From NCBI GenBank assembly GCA_029964075.1, contig CM057141.1, positions 13,330,001-13,394,000 on the forward strand: DNA of 64,000 nt, in the 5' to 3' direction. The number at the start of each line of letters is the position of its first letter. The stretch's first letter is position 1. Made by a program: the position numbers and the translations under genes. The notes under the pieces are model-generated. The model was not told the origin of the DNA. It was given only the letters and a program-made list of their open reading frames with translations, and made no database searches. The DNA comes from Patiria pectinifera (lineage: Eukaryota > Echinodermata > Asteroidea > Valvatida > Asterinidae). Positions 52,049 to 60,893 of this stretch are shown here, piece after piece.

Positions 52049-53743
52049 CTACTGGTAACGTTGCGGTATGCGACGGGTTCTGGGCGGGTTACACCTTAGG
52101 TTGGGCCTATTTACAGACTGCTCTGCCACGTCCGTTCCTACTCTATGCCTGCCTTGCTCAACAATAGGTGTTACTTCTTCTCCATCGAAGGTATCCGGGG
52201 GCTGTGTTCTCCCTATTTCCTCTCCGCTAGGTGACACAAACGAGCCATTAAAATCTCGTGCATCGTCCACCCCCGCAGCCGCGCCTAGCTCGGCTACCTC
52301 TCTTCCCTGCGGATTAGTCCAGGGCTGGATTGAGCGCCCGTCGTATGGCTTCAACCTATCATAATGGACGACCACTTTCTTCCCCGTAGGACTCTTTTGA
52401 AGGCGGAAGGTGACATCTGATAATTTATTTAATATCAGATATGGACCCTCCCATCGTTTCTGCAATTTCGGCGATAGACCCTTCTTCTTTGCTGGATTAT
52501 GGAGCCAGACGAACTGTCCTTCTCTCAGCTTGTCTTTGCTAACGTGACAGTCGTACGTCTTCTTTTGGCGCCTTGCAGCTTTTTGCAGGTGGTCTTTTGC
52601 CCTCTGATGAGCCTTCCTCATTCTCTGCCTGAGCTCATACGCATAGTCTGTATCTGTCGTCTCGCTATTATTGTCACAGACCTCGGTCATTAGGTCTAGT
52701 GGTATCCTGACTTCCCTGCCAAGCATCATCATGTTAGGAGTTTCTCCTGTTGATTCTTGGGGTGATGCTCTGTAGGCAAAGGTTGCAAAGGGAATTTTGG
52801 TGTCCCAGTCTCGTTGGCGTTTGTGCGGCTCGATCATCAGTGCCACCATAGTTAACAGTGTACGATTGAAGCGTTCCACTAAGCCATCAGACTTGGGATT
52901 GTAAGGCGTTGTTCGAGTTTTTTCTATCCCGAGGACTCTGCACATCTCTGTAAAGACGGCCGACTCGAAATTCCTACCCTGATCTGAATGTAACTGAAGA
53001 GGTACTCCAAACCTACACACAAACTGTTGCACCAATTTATCTGCCACTGTCTCAGCTGTCTGGTCTTGGATCGGGTAGGCCTCCATCCATTTGCTAAAAT
53101 AATCGCCTACCACAAGTATGTATCGGTTGCCCCTTTCTGTCTCCGGCAGAGGTCCTACTACGTCAATAGCAACACGATCTAAAGGTGCACCAACTGCGTA
53201 TTGCTGTAGCGGGGCACGTCTCTTCTTTGCAGGCGATTTCTTCTGGGCACATAAATCGCACTGTCTTACTAGGGACCTAATATCTGCACTCATCCCTGAC
53301 CAATAGAATCGTAGACGGACCCTTGCCATGGTCTTATTCAGGCCAAGGTGCCCACCTGCCACGCCACCGTGTATCTCATTGACTATCTGCTCTCTATAAC
53401 CAGCGGGCAACACCAGTTTCCAGACGACTTGGTCGCCACTGTTGGACTCCCACCTTCGGTAGAGTACACCATTACGGACAGCTAACTGATCCCAAAGCAG
53501 CCAATACGCCTTTCTCACTGGTGAATTAGGTGTTATACCTTTCCAGTCTCCTCTAGGCGTATTCTCTTCTTTCCTTCCGACACCCAACGTAAAGATGGAT
53601 CTTCTAGTTGCGCCTTCCGCCAACACTCGTTCGTTATTGTAGGCGCTGTTGTCACGATTCTTAAGGCCGGTGTTGTCTCTTTGGGACTTTGTACATTGGT
53701 ACCTGTCATTTCTTCTTTGTCTTCCCGTCCACACTGTGGACAC
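52049..53743 (-). CDS. pol: pol: integrase with GPY/F module
   Basis: It contains the HHCC zinc domain (HGGVAGGHLGLNKTM, then CDLCAQKK), the catalytic core (DVVGPLPETERGNRYILVVG, LHSDQGRNFES, LVERFNRTL, giving D, D and E) and the C-terminal GPYLILNKLSDVTFRL module typical of many Ty3/gypsy integrases. It inserts the element's cDNA. Confidence 0.94.
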   Translation of the reverse strand: MSTVWTGRQRRNDRYQCTKSQRDNTGLKNRDNSAYNNERVLAEGATRRSIFTLGVGRKEENTPRGDWKGITPNSPVRKAYWLLWDQLAVRNGVLYRRWESNSGDQVVWKLVLPAGYREQIVNEIHGGVAGGHLGLNKTMARVRLRFYWSGMSADIRSLVRQCDLCAQKKSPAKKRRAPLQQYAVGAPLDRVAIDVVGPLPETERGNRYILVVGDYFSKWMEAYPIQDQTAETVADKLVQQFVCRFGVPLQLHSDQGRNFESAVFTEMCRVLGIEKTRTTPYNPKSDGLVERFNRTLLTMVALMIEPHKRQRDWDTKIPFATFAYRASPQESTGETPNMMMLGREVRIPLDLMTEVCDNNSETTDTDYAYELRQRMRKAHQRAKDHLQKAARRQKKTYDCHVSKDKLREGQFVWLHNPAKKKGLSPKLQKRWEGPYLILNKLSDVTFRLQKSPTGKKVVVHYDRLKPYDGRSIQPWTNPQGREVAELGAAAGVDDARDFNGSFVSPSGEEIGRTQPPDTFDGEEVTPIVEQGRHRVGTDVAEQSVNRPNLRCNPPRTRRIPQRYQ

Positions 53744-56097
53744 GGTCTTCTGCTAAGCCCATCTGCGTTCTGGTGAGATCTGCCCGGGCGATGGACTACA
53801 GTCAAATCATATTCACTGATCACCTGCAGCCAGCGTGCTAATTGGCCTTGGGGGTCCTTAAAATTGGTAAGCCAGCGGAGTGCTCCATGGTCGCTCCTGA
53901 CGATGAATTTTCGGCCATATAGGTATTGGCGGAATTTCTTCAAGAACACCACGACAGCCAAAAGTTCACGCCTTGTAACACAATAATTGCGTTCAGTCTT
54001 ACTGAGAACTCTGCTGCCATAGGCGATAGCCCTCTCTTCACCATCGATCTTTTGGGAAAGGACTGCCCCCACTCCATCGTTACTGGCATCTGTATCCAGT
54101 ATGTATTCTGCTTCTGGATCTGGATATGCCAATATAGGCGCTTCCTGCAGTCTCTTTTTCAACTCTTGGAAAGCTGTCTCACTTCCTTTGTCCCATTCGA
54201 ATTCTCTCCCCTTCTCTGTAAGTCGGTGCAGCGGACGAGCAATATCGGCAAAGGCTTTGATGAATCTTCTGTAATAACTAGCCAGTCCGAGGAAGCTTTG
54301 GACTTCCGTCACATTCTTAGGCGTAGGCCATTCCTTGACAGCACGAATCTTTTCAGGATCGGTCGATATGCCATCACTTGATACAACATGGCCAAGGTAT
54401 AGCACGCTGCGTTTGAATAGGTGACATTTCTTAGGCTTCAGTTTTAATCCAGCCTGTCGCAGGCGCTGAAATACCACCTCCAGGCGCTGAAGCTCATCCT
54501 CTACTGTTCGGGCAAATACTATTACGTCGTCGAGATATATCAAAACTGTCTCCCACTGCAGACCTGTCAAGACGCGCTCCATCAAGCGCTCAAACGTCGA
54601 CGGGGCGTTACATAAGCCGAACGGCATGACCCGCCAGCAATATAAACCTCCCCGTACAACGAAAGCAGACTTCTTTTGCGCATCTTGGTCCAACTCCACT
54701 TGCCAATACCCCGAGGACAAGTCCAAGGTGGAGAACCACTTCGCACCTGCCAAAGTGTCCAGCGAATCATCTATCCGAGGCATCGGGTACGCGTCTTTCA
54801 ACGTCACAGAATTAAGGCGCCGGTAATCAACGCAGAAGCGCCTTGACCCGTCTTTCTTCTTGACAAGAACGACATTCGCCGCCCATGGACTATCTGATGG
54901 TTCGATTCGGCCGTCCTGTAGGAAGTTCTGCACCTGTTGGCTTATCTCTTCTTGGTCACGCTGGGGATATCTTCTTGGTCTCTCCTTCATAGGCCTCGCC
55001 TCTCCTGTGTTTATGCTGTGTTTCACACGATCAGTGCGGCCTATGTCGCTGTCACTCTTCGAAAATACATCACTGTAGTCACTTAGCAACTTTGCTATCT
55101 TGTCATGGTGTTCGGATGGAACCCCCTCTTTACTTCTCCAACATAAATCAGCGACATGGTCGGGTACACTTAGCAGGCGCTGATCAGATGATGATTGGTG
55201 CTTCATCTGTTCAATATCACCTTCACCTATGCTTGTGAGTGTTCCTGCCATTGTTCCTTTCTTTACCACGCACAATCGTTTTCCAGGGTTGAAAACTCTG
55301 ATTGGTAGAGCATCATTATCGGTTCTCACAAGAGTACGGGCCACAATGACACCCTTATTGGCTATTTCACTCCTATCTACTGGCTCTATTATTGCATACC
55401 CCTTCAAAGGCGTCTCTCGAGCCACGTGCCCTGGAACCAGCGCCTCGTGTCCAGGTGGTATTCTAGTCGTGCGATCAACAACTACCCTGGCGCACAATGT
55501 ATCACCTCTTTTGTCGGTACACTTAACCCTCTCTCCGTTTATCACAAGTTCCATGGTCTGGAAATTCAAGCTTCCACCTGTATATAGTAGAAAATCCATC
55601 CCAAGGATTCCCTCTAGCTTGTCCAGTTTACCAAACGTAGCCAACACAGGATGCGTGGTTCTCCCTACCCGCATTTCGATCCATGCACTCCCAATACTCT
55701 CCAGTGGAGTCCCATCTGCAGTTAGTATTCGCGAACCAGTAGTAATCATCGGTGGCCGTTCCGTAGGCGCAATCTTGTAGTACAGGGTAGATGATAAAAC
55801 AGTGCTCGTTGCCCCAGTATCCACTAGTAAACTCGCTTTCTCTCCCCGCACAATCACTGGCACAAACAACCCACATTGTGCGTCACGCAACCGTTGTGAC
55901 TTAATCTTTGCCCCCATCTCCTCAGATTCTATTTGCTGTTCTCTTCCACTTTCTCTGGGTTTTGACCCTTGTTGTCGCTCAGCTTTCCCCCGGGCCCCGG
56001 AGTCAGCTGTTGCCCGTTTCCCGTCTTCTGAATCTTGTGAGCTGGCGGGCGCCTGCACATCCTTGCAAAATGGCCCTTGCCCTCGCACTTGAAACAA
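53533..56097 (-). CDS. pol: pol: protease, reverse transcriptase, RNase H
   Basis: In order: aspartic protease LLVDTGATSTVLS; RT with RRFCVDYRRLNSVTLKDAYP, LDLSSGYWQVELD, MPFGLCNAPSTFERLM and the catalytic IYLDDVIVFA; the FLGLASYYRRFI connection; RNase H with YILDTDASNDGVGAVLSQ and VRSDHGALRWL. These are canonical Ty3/gypsy motifs. The region follows gag and precedes integrase. Confidence 0.95.
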   Translation of the reverse strand: MFQVRGQGPFCKDVQAPASSQDSEDGKRATADSGARGKAERQQGSKPRESGREQQIESEEMGAKIKSQRLRDAQCGLFVPVIVRGEKASLLVDTGATSTVLSSTLYYKIAPTERPPMITTGSRILTADGTPLESIGSAWIEMRVGRTTHPVLATFGKLDKLEGILGMDFLLYTGGSLNFQTMELVINGERVKCTDKRGDTLCARVVVDRTTRIPPGHEALVPGHVARETPLKGYAIIEPVDRSEIANKGVIVARTLVRTDNDALPIRVFNPGKRLCVVKKGTMAGTLTSIGEGDIEQMKHQSSSDQRLLSVPDHVADLCWRSKEGVPSEHHDKIAKLLSDYSDVFSKSDSDIGRTDRVKHSINTGEARPMKERPRRYPQRDQEEISQQVQNFLQDGRIEPSDSPWAANVVLVKKKDGSRRFCVDYRRLNSVTLKDAYPMPRIDDSLDTLAGAKWFSTLDLSSGYWQVELDQDAQKKSAFVVRGGLYCWRVMPFGLCNAPSTFERLMERVLTGLQWETVLIYLDDVIVFARTVEDELQRLEVVFQRLRQAGLKLKPKKCHLFKRSVLYLGHVVSSDGISTDPEKIRAVKEWPTPKNVTEVQSFLGLASYYRRFIKAFADIARPLHRLTEKGREFEWDKGSETAFQELKKRLQEAPILAYPDPEAEYILDTDASNDGVGAVLSQKIDGEERAIAYGSRVLSKTERNYCVTRRELLAVVVFLKKFRQYLYGRKFIVRSDHGALRWLTNFKDPQGQLARWLQVISEYDLTVVHRPGRSHQNADGLSRRPCPQCGREDKEEMTGTNVQSPKETTPALRIVTTAPTITNECWRKAQLEDPSLRWVSEGKKRIRLEETGKV

Positions 56098-57356
56098 ACA
56101 TCGTCAGCAGCAGGTTCCCGACGGCGTCGGTAGTTGTTACGCTCATCGTCCTGCGTATGACTATTTGCTGCTCTGTCTTTGTTGGGTTGAGTTATCTTTT
56201 CCACCATTTGCTTCACTTCAGAGATCGCATTTTCCATCTTTTTATGACTCTCATCTACCTTCATTTCTAGGTTTCGCATCAGAGGAAACTGTTCGTCGCC
56301 TAGCGCCCTAATGGCGTACTTTTGTTTTCTCCCGCTCCTCTGCTCTTCTACTTTAATGAATCCTTCGGTGGCGATGGCAGCACTTATTGCCTCCTCCAAC
56401 GTAGCTGGCCTCGCCCGGAAGATTCCCTCGCGAATCGCTTGGTCGTCTACAGCATCGGAGAAATGTCCCCTTGCGAGGCGGTCTCTTCCTTCATCCGTTA
56501 ATTCGGGGTACGCCAAGCCGGACAGTTCTCGGATAGACTGACCCAATTCTTGCAGCGTTTCTTTGGCGCCCTGACGCCTATGTCGAAGCTCCACCAAGTG
56601 ATTTTCCGCCAGCTGGCCCGGCCCAAAACGCTTCTCTAGGAGGCTCACTAGTTGAGAATAATTCAAATGTTTTCCTCCAGCCGTCTGATTGCCAAGCACC
56701 TTGATGGCTGCACCCTGCAGACTCGCTGCTAAGAATATCTTCGCCTGCTCACCTGTCCACTCATTCGCAAGCTTACAGGCTTCGAAATGTTGGTGGAAAT
56801 CTCTCCATGGAGTCTTGCCGCTGAACCTATCAGGTGTTATTGTTGGTCGTCGTGGTTTCACCTTGGGTGCTTCTGGTCGCTCTTTCTTGTCACCCTCAGG
56901 ACATCCTGCTTTACTTCCAGGTGACTGCTCTGACAGGCCCTCTTTTGTAGCCGTACAACTGTTGGTCGTCTCTTTACTCAATGTTGGCATCAACGGTGTA
57001 CTCACTGCTGGTACTGACACTCTCTGTCTCTGTCTTGGCGTAGGCGTTGGTCTGGTTAGCCTCGGTTTAGCCACGGGAGTAGACGTTGACTTCCCTTCTC
57101 TCCCGCCAGATTGTGAAATCAGCGATGTGTTCCAGCCTTCCAGAGCGTCATGATCGTCTGCTGCTGATCGGTCCCCTCTCTTGTTTTTCTGTACTTCAAG
57201 TCGCAGCTCACGCATCTCTTCCCGTAACTGCTTCACCACTTCCAACAACTGTCCGTTCTCTGCTCTCTGGTCTCCGGGCTCTCTCCTCGCACCTCCAAAG
57301 CTATCCATTGTCGGCAGCCCTGGAAACTCTTCTTCATTTACTAACTGATGAGCCAT
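55929..57356 (-). CDS. gag: gag polyprotein of the Ty3/gypsy element
   Basis: 475 codons from ATG at 57356. An N-terminal coiled-coil-like charged region (QLREEMRELRLEVQ) precedes a basic, proline-rich linker. A capsid-like core follows (PWRDFHQHFEACKLANEWTG, LVSLLEKRFGP, ELRHRRQGAKETLQELGQSI), then a single zinc knuckle CFKCEGKGHFARMC near the C-terminus. It makes the particle shell and binds RNA in this family. The 3' end overlaps pol, as is common where the family uses read-through. Confidence 0.9.
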   Translation of the reverse strand: MAHQLVNEEEFPGLPTMDSFGGARREPGDQRAENGQLLEVVKQLREEMRELRLEVQKNKRGDRSAADDHDALEGWNTSLISQSGGREGKSTSTPVAKPRLTRPTPTPRQRQRVSVPAVSTPLMPTLSKETTNSCTATKEGLSEQSPGSKAGCPEGDKKERPEAPKVKPRRPTITPDRFSGKTPWRDFHQHFEACKLANEWTGEQAKIFLAASLQGAAIKVLGNQTAGGKHLNYSQLVSLLEKRFGPGQLAENHLVELRHRRQGAKETLQELGQSIRELSGLAYPELTDEGRDRLARGHFSDAVDDQAIREGIFRARPATLEEAISAAIATEGFIKVEEQRSGRKQKYAIRALGDEQFPLMRNLEMKVDESHKKMENAISEVKQMVEKITQPNKDRAANSHTQDDERNNYRRRREPAADDVCFKCEGKGHFARMCRRPPAHKIQKTGNGQQLTPGPGGKLSDNKGQNPEKVEENSK

Positions 57357-57454
57357 GTTGACCTATATAGGCGCCCAATCACCTAAACAGGCTCGCTACT
57401 GCTGTACTACCCACTGCTTGCTTAAACCCTGAGTTAATTCTGCTACGAAGCCTA

Positions 57455-57471
57455 TCCCACTTCTGACACCA
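57455..57471 (-). other. primer-binding site
   Basis: TGGTGTCAGAAGTGGGA lies two bases inside the 5' LTR, read on the minus strand. It starts with TGG, complementary to a tRNA CCA end. I believe the sequence is of the tRNA-Leu kind used by some animal gypsy elements; that assignment is from memory. Confidence 0.75.
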
Positions 57472-57473
57472 TT

Positions 57474-58189
57474 TGTGGCGGTACTGTCTAGTTGCAACCC
57501 TAAGTCGTCCTAGGCCTACGTCAGCGAGCGGTCAAACCATCGCAGGCCAAGGGAGCAGGCTCGTTTTGGGGCAATCTACCACCAGGCGTCGTAGCGCCTA
57601 CAACTCAGGGGAAGGGGTAACAGTAAATGGGGAACCTGGAAGGGCGGGAAATCTACAAGGAGGAACACTGACTCACTTCTGTAAACTTTAACACTGCGTT
57701 TATTAACGGAACTCTCTTTGTCCTATCTAGGCCGCCTGTCAAGGTGTAGGTGGAGGCGCACACCAGTTACTGCCCTAAATAGGTGTTTTACTATGCAGAC
57801 TTAATGAAGCTTCCCCCCGAGAATAACAGCAGTTCCCAAATCTCTAAATAATCCTCCCCGCTAGTTGTTTAACGTCCACTCACCACTGTCTGTCTTGCCC
57901 CGTGGACGGAGTTCCTCCCACTGAGAGCTTCACCTACTTGTCCCGTTACTCACTATCTAGATACACAGCACACTTAAACTGGGAGACCACGTACCCCTTA
58001 CGAAACTGAGCGGGAACTGAGCGTGGTCGCCCGCGCGCGTGTTTATATACTCTACGCGCGTAGTCTGGTCCAACGCTGCCGCGCGCATTATATGCATAAA
58101 TCAGCCCAGGCTGACGCGCAGGAACTAAACTAATGTCACTGAGGAGCCCTCTATTGACCAAATAATAACCAAACTGCTATTGCGCTACA
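57474..58189 (-). repeat. 5' LTR
   Basis: 716 bp. On the element's strand a TATA-like TATATAAA is at 58049-58042, and an AATAAA lies downstream at about 57704, in the order expected for promoter and polyadenylation signal. Confidence 0.95.
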
Positions 58190-58589
58190 ATATATAATTC
58201 ATTATTTATTATATAATTCAGTTTTCCAGATAATTATATGTAAATAAACTGTTTGGCAGTTTGTATTATATGTAAATAAATCTATTTGCCACTGCATTAT
58301 TTATATAGAATTTCTTTTTGCAACCTAATTATTAACATATAGTTTTGGGCAAACTTGAATTATTTATATATAATTTATTTGCAACATTATTATTTATATA
58401 TAATTTTACGCACACTTTTTTTATTTATATATAATTGAGTTGCAACCTTTTTATTTATATATAATTTTTTTGCACACTTTATTTATTTATACATAATTTA
58501 TTTGGTACCTCATTATTTATATATAATTTTTTGCACACTTTAATTATTTATCATATAATTTATTTGGTACCTCATTATTCTCAGACAAC

Positions 58590-59848
58590 ACACAAAACCA
58601 CGCATCCAAACGATGACTTGACTTTTTGGCATAGTTTTTGAGCCGCTATATTTTTCCTCCTTGGTCAATGTTTAACTTGATTAAATGGCAGTGAATACCA
58701 TTAACGGAACAATTAAAACTGTCTTTCGATTTACTTAAAGTTATTTGCCTAAACATTTTGGCACGCTTGCCATAAAACGGGGCACGCTTGCCCCTCCTTG
58801 CCATGCTTGGCATCACTGGGCCCAAAACCTTGGCACGCTTGCCAACCATTCACTAGCCCCACCAGAACAAGTGGGTGCTAGCCAAAGTGTTTTTTAAGTT
58901 TTTGTCACGTGACTTGAATATATGCAAAAATTACTTAATAAATTGGAAAAGCAGCCCGATTTGGTCCATTTGGCATGCCCCATCAGTACAAATGGGTACT
59001 TGGCGTACTTCATTTTACAAAGACTAAACACAACCTTTTAAATGTTTAACATCCAAATTCCAAGTCTTACTTCAGAACTAAATACCCAACTTGTTTATTT
59101 AGTTTGAATTGAGGCACTGCCTGTCGCTCCCAGGACCTTACTGCCATTTATAAATTCGTAAAATATGGCGGATGAAGGGGAGGAGGTGGGTTTATTTTTG
59201 ATGTAGCGGTCTCAAAGAGCTACGCCGAACTGGCCTTTCTTGCGCGCGTGCATTGCAATGCACGCGCGTGAACTTGATAGATTTGTATCAACTTAGCAAA
59301 AAACATCAATCCTTATGCCAAGAACATCGTTTTTGGCTTTAAGCCATCAAGGGGCAGGTAACTGCAATTCGGCCAATCGATATGTTTACTTTTGTTTTCT
59401 TTTCCTACACCATAGCAACCATCAGCTGATAAAAGAAAGTGTAGGACTCAACTGTGCGTTTGTGGAGAATAATGTATTTTATCTTTCAGTGATAAAATTA
59501 ATTATTTATAGATATTTTTTTGCACTACACTGCGGGATAGATCATGATGGCTATCGTAGCTAGCTAGTGCGAGCGTTGTGCATAGCTATATTCTCCGTAA
59601 TTTTTAAGAATCGTTGACCTGAAATACGCTAGTTTACATTAATTGAGACAAGGGTTTACAACATTTGAGAGTCATTTCCAATAGCTTTCGGGGGGCAAAT
59701 TACAAAAGTTCAGACCCACCCAAAATACACAATACTGTATGTTTTCTATAGCAAGTGCGGTTTGCAATGTGATATGACTATTTAAAACATAGGCGTGTCC
59801 TAGTAAAGGTAATTTGCATGCGAGTTTCATTATTTAGCTCAGAAAACC
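58590..59848. other. loop (single-copy middle) of the foldback element
   Basis: No transposase or other recognised gene. GGCACGCTTGCC-type motifs recur at about 58758-58842, CACTAGCCCCACC / GGTGGGTTT-like and GTGGGTGCTAGCC motifs form short stems, and a perfect 26-bp palindrome lies at 59243-59268. An 82-codon frame at 59315-59563 has no recognisable domain. Confidence 0.5.
59243..59268. repeat. perfect 26-bp palindrome
   Basis: The half-site CGCGCGTGCATTG is followed directly by its reverse complement CAATGCACGCGCG, with no spacer. It sits near the middle of the foldback loop. Confidence 0.95.
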
Positions 59849-60326
59849 ATTATATAATAAATAATGCATTATATAATAAATAATGCTTATATAATTAATA
59901 ATGAATTATATATAAATAACGAATTATATATAAGTAATGAATTATAAAATAATTAATGGATTATAAAAGAAATAATAAATTATGTATAAATAAATAAAGT
60001 GTGCAAAAAATTATATATAAATAAAAAGGTTGCAAATCAATTATATATAAATAAAAAAAGTGTGCGTAAAATTATATATAAATAATAATGTTGCAAATAA
60101 ATTATATATAAATAATTCAAGTTTGCCCAAAACTATATGTAAATAATTAGGTTGCAAAAAAATTATATGTAAATAATGCAGTGGCAAATAGATGTATTTA
60201 CATATAATGCAAACTGCCAAACAGTTTATTTACATATAATTATCCGGAAAATTGAATTATATAATAAATAATGAATTATATATAAACAATTTTGTTAAAT
60301 AATTTATTTACACATGGCGCCCCATA

Positions 60327-60812
60327 GGCACGACGGTTTTACTCACAGGCACGATGTTTTTACTCACAGGCACGATGTTTTTACTCACAGGCACGATGGT
60401 TTTACTCACAGGCACGATGGTTTTACTCACAGGCACGATGGTTTTACTCACAGGCACGATGTTTTTACTCACAGGCACGATGTTTTTACTCAAAGGCACG
60501 ATGTTTTTACTCACAGGCACGATGTTTTACTCACAGGCACGATGTTTTTACTCACAGGCGCGATGTTTTACTCACAGGCACGATGTTTTTACTCACAGGC
60601 GCGATGTTTTACTCACAGGCACGATGTTTTTACTCACAGGCACGATGTTTTTACTCACAGGCACGATGTTTTTACTCACAGGCGCGATGTTTTACTCACA
60701 GGCACGATGTTTTTACTCACAGGCGCGATGTTTTACTCACAGGCACGATGTTTTTACTCACAGGCGCGATGTTTTACTCACAGGCACGATGTTTTTACTC
60801 ACAGGCACGATG
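60327..60812. repeat. right-arm minisatellite of the foldback element
   Basis: About 24 units in inverted orientation (GTTTTTACTCACAGGCACGA). The same alternation is visible in the outer half; the inner units are mostly the CACGAT type. It is shorter than the left array. Confidence 0.97.
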
Positions 60813-60849
60813 TACAGATAGGTGTCCTTTATAGTACACCATAGTTTCA

Positions 60850-60893
60850 GTAGCCCAGCTGGCTAGTGAACTAAAAAGTTAAGGTCGAACCCT
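60850..60893. repeat. right half of the dispersed repeat interrupted by the foldback element
   Basis: GTAGCCCAGCTGGCTAGTGA, ending near GTCGAACCCTGG, continues the copy whose left half (CATGCCCGCGGGCTAG) lies at 48528-48542. Confidence 0.7.

Larger units (their letters stand above)
49467..58189 (-). mobile_element. Ty3/gypsy LTR retrotransposon, nearly whole, young
   Basis: Two 716-bp LTRs (49467-50182 and 57474-58189), identical as far as compared by eye and ending TGT...ACA, are flanked by a 4-bp duplication ATAT (49463-49466, 58190-58193). It is read on the minus strand: 5' LTR, primer-binding site, gag, protease-RT-RNase H, integrase, an extra zinc-finger ORF, 3' LTR. The domain order PR-RT-RH-IN defines Ty3/gypsy (Metaviridae). 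It looks nearly whole, with perhaps one break. The LTR identity suggests a recent insertion, made after the foldback element was already in place. Confidence 0.95.
48557..60843. mobile_element. foldback (TU-like) element with tandem-repeat arms, carrying an LTR insertion
   Basis: The ends are perfect inverted repeats starting TATGGTGTACTATAAAGGAC, each followed inward by a minisatellite array (48588-49430; 60327-60812, opposite orientation), then TAAATAAATTATTTAACAA and a set of AT-rich TATATAATT repeats (58190-58580; 59849-60290). A single-copy loop lies at about 58581-59848. GTTTCA flanks both ends (48551-48556, 60844-60849) as a 6-bp target duplication, and the uninterrupted paralogue at 44330-44436 confirms the empty site. 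Subtracting the LTR element, the original was about 3.6 kb. No transposase is present, so it is non-autonomous. Long arms of tandem short repeats are the hallmark of foldback elements (Drosophila FB, sea-urchin TU). Confidence 0.88.

Noticed and set aside
54860-57361. Plus-strand open frames opposite gag and pol
   Set aside because: Shadows of the strongly coding minus strand; no domains.
59315-59563. 82-codon frame in the foldback loop as a transposase
   Set aside because: Too short, with no DDE or tyrosine-recombinase motif.
60314-60844. Open frames through the right minisatellite
   Set aside because: Same repeat artefact on the other arm.
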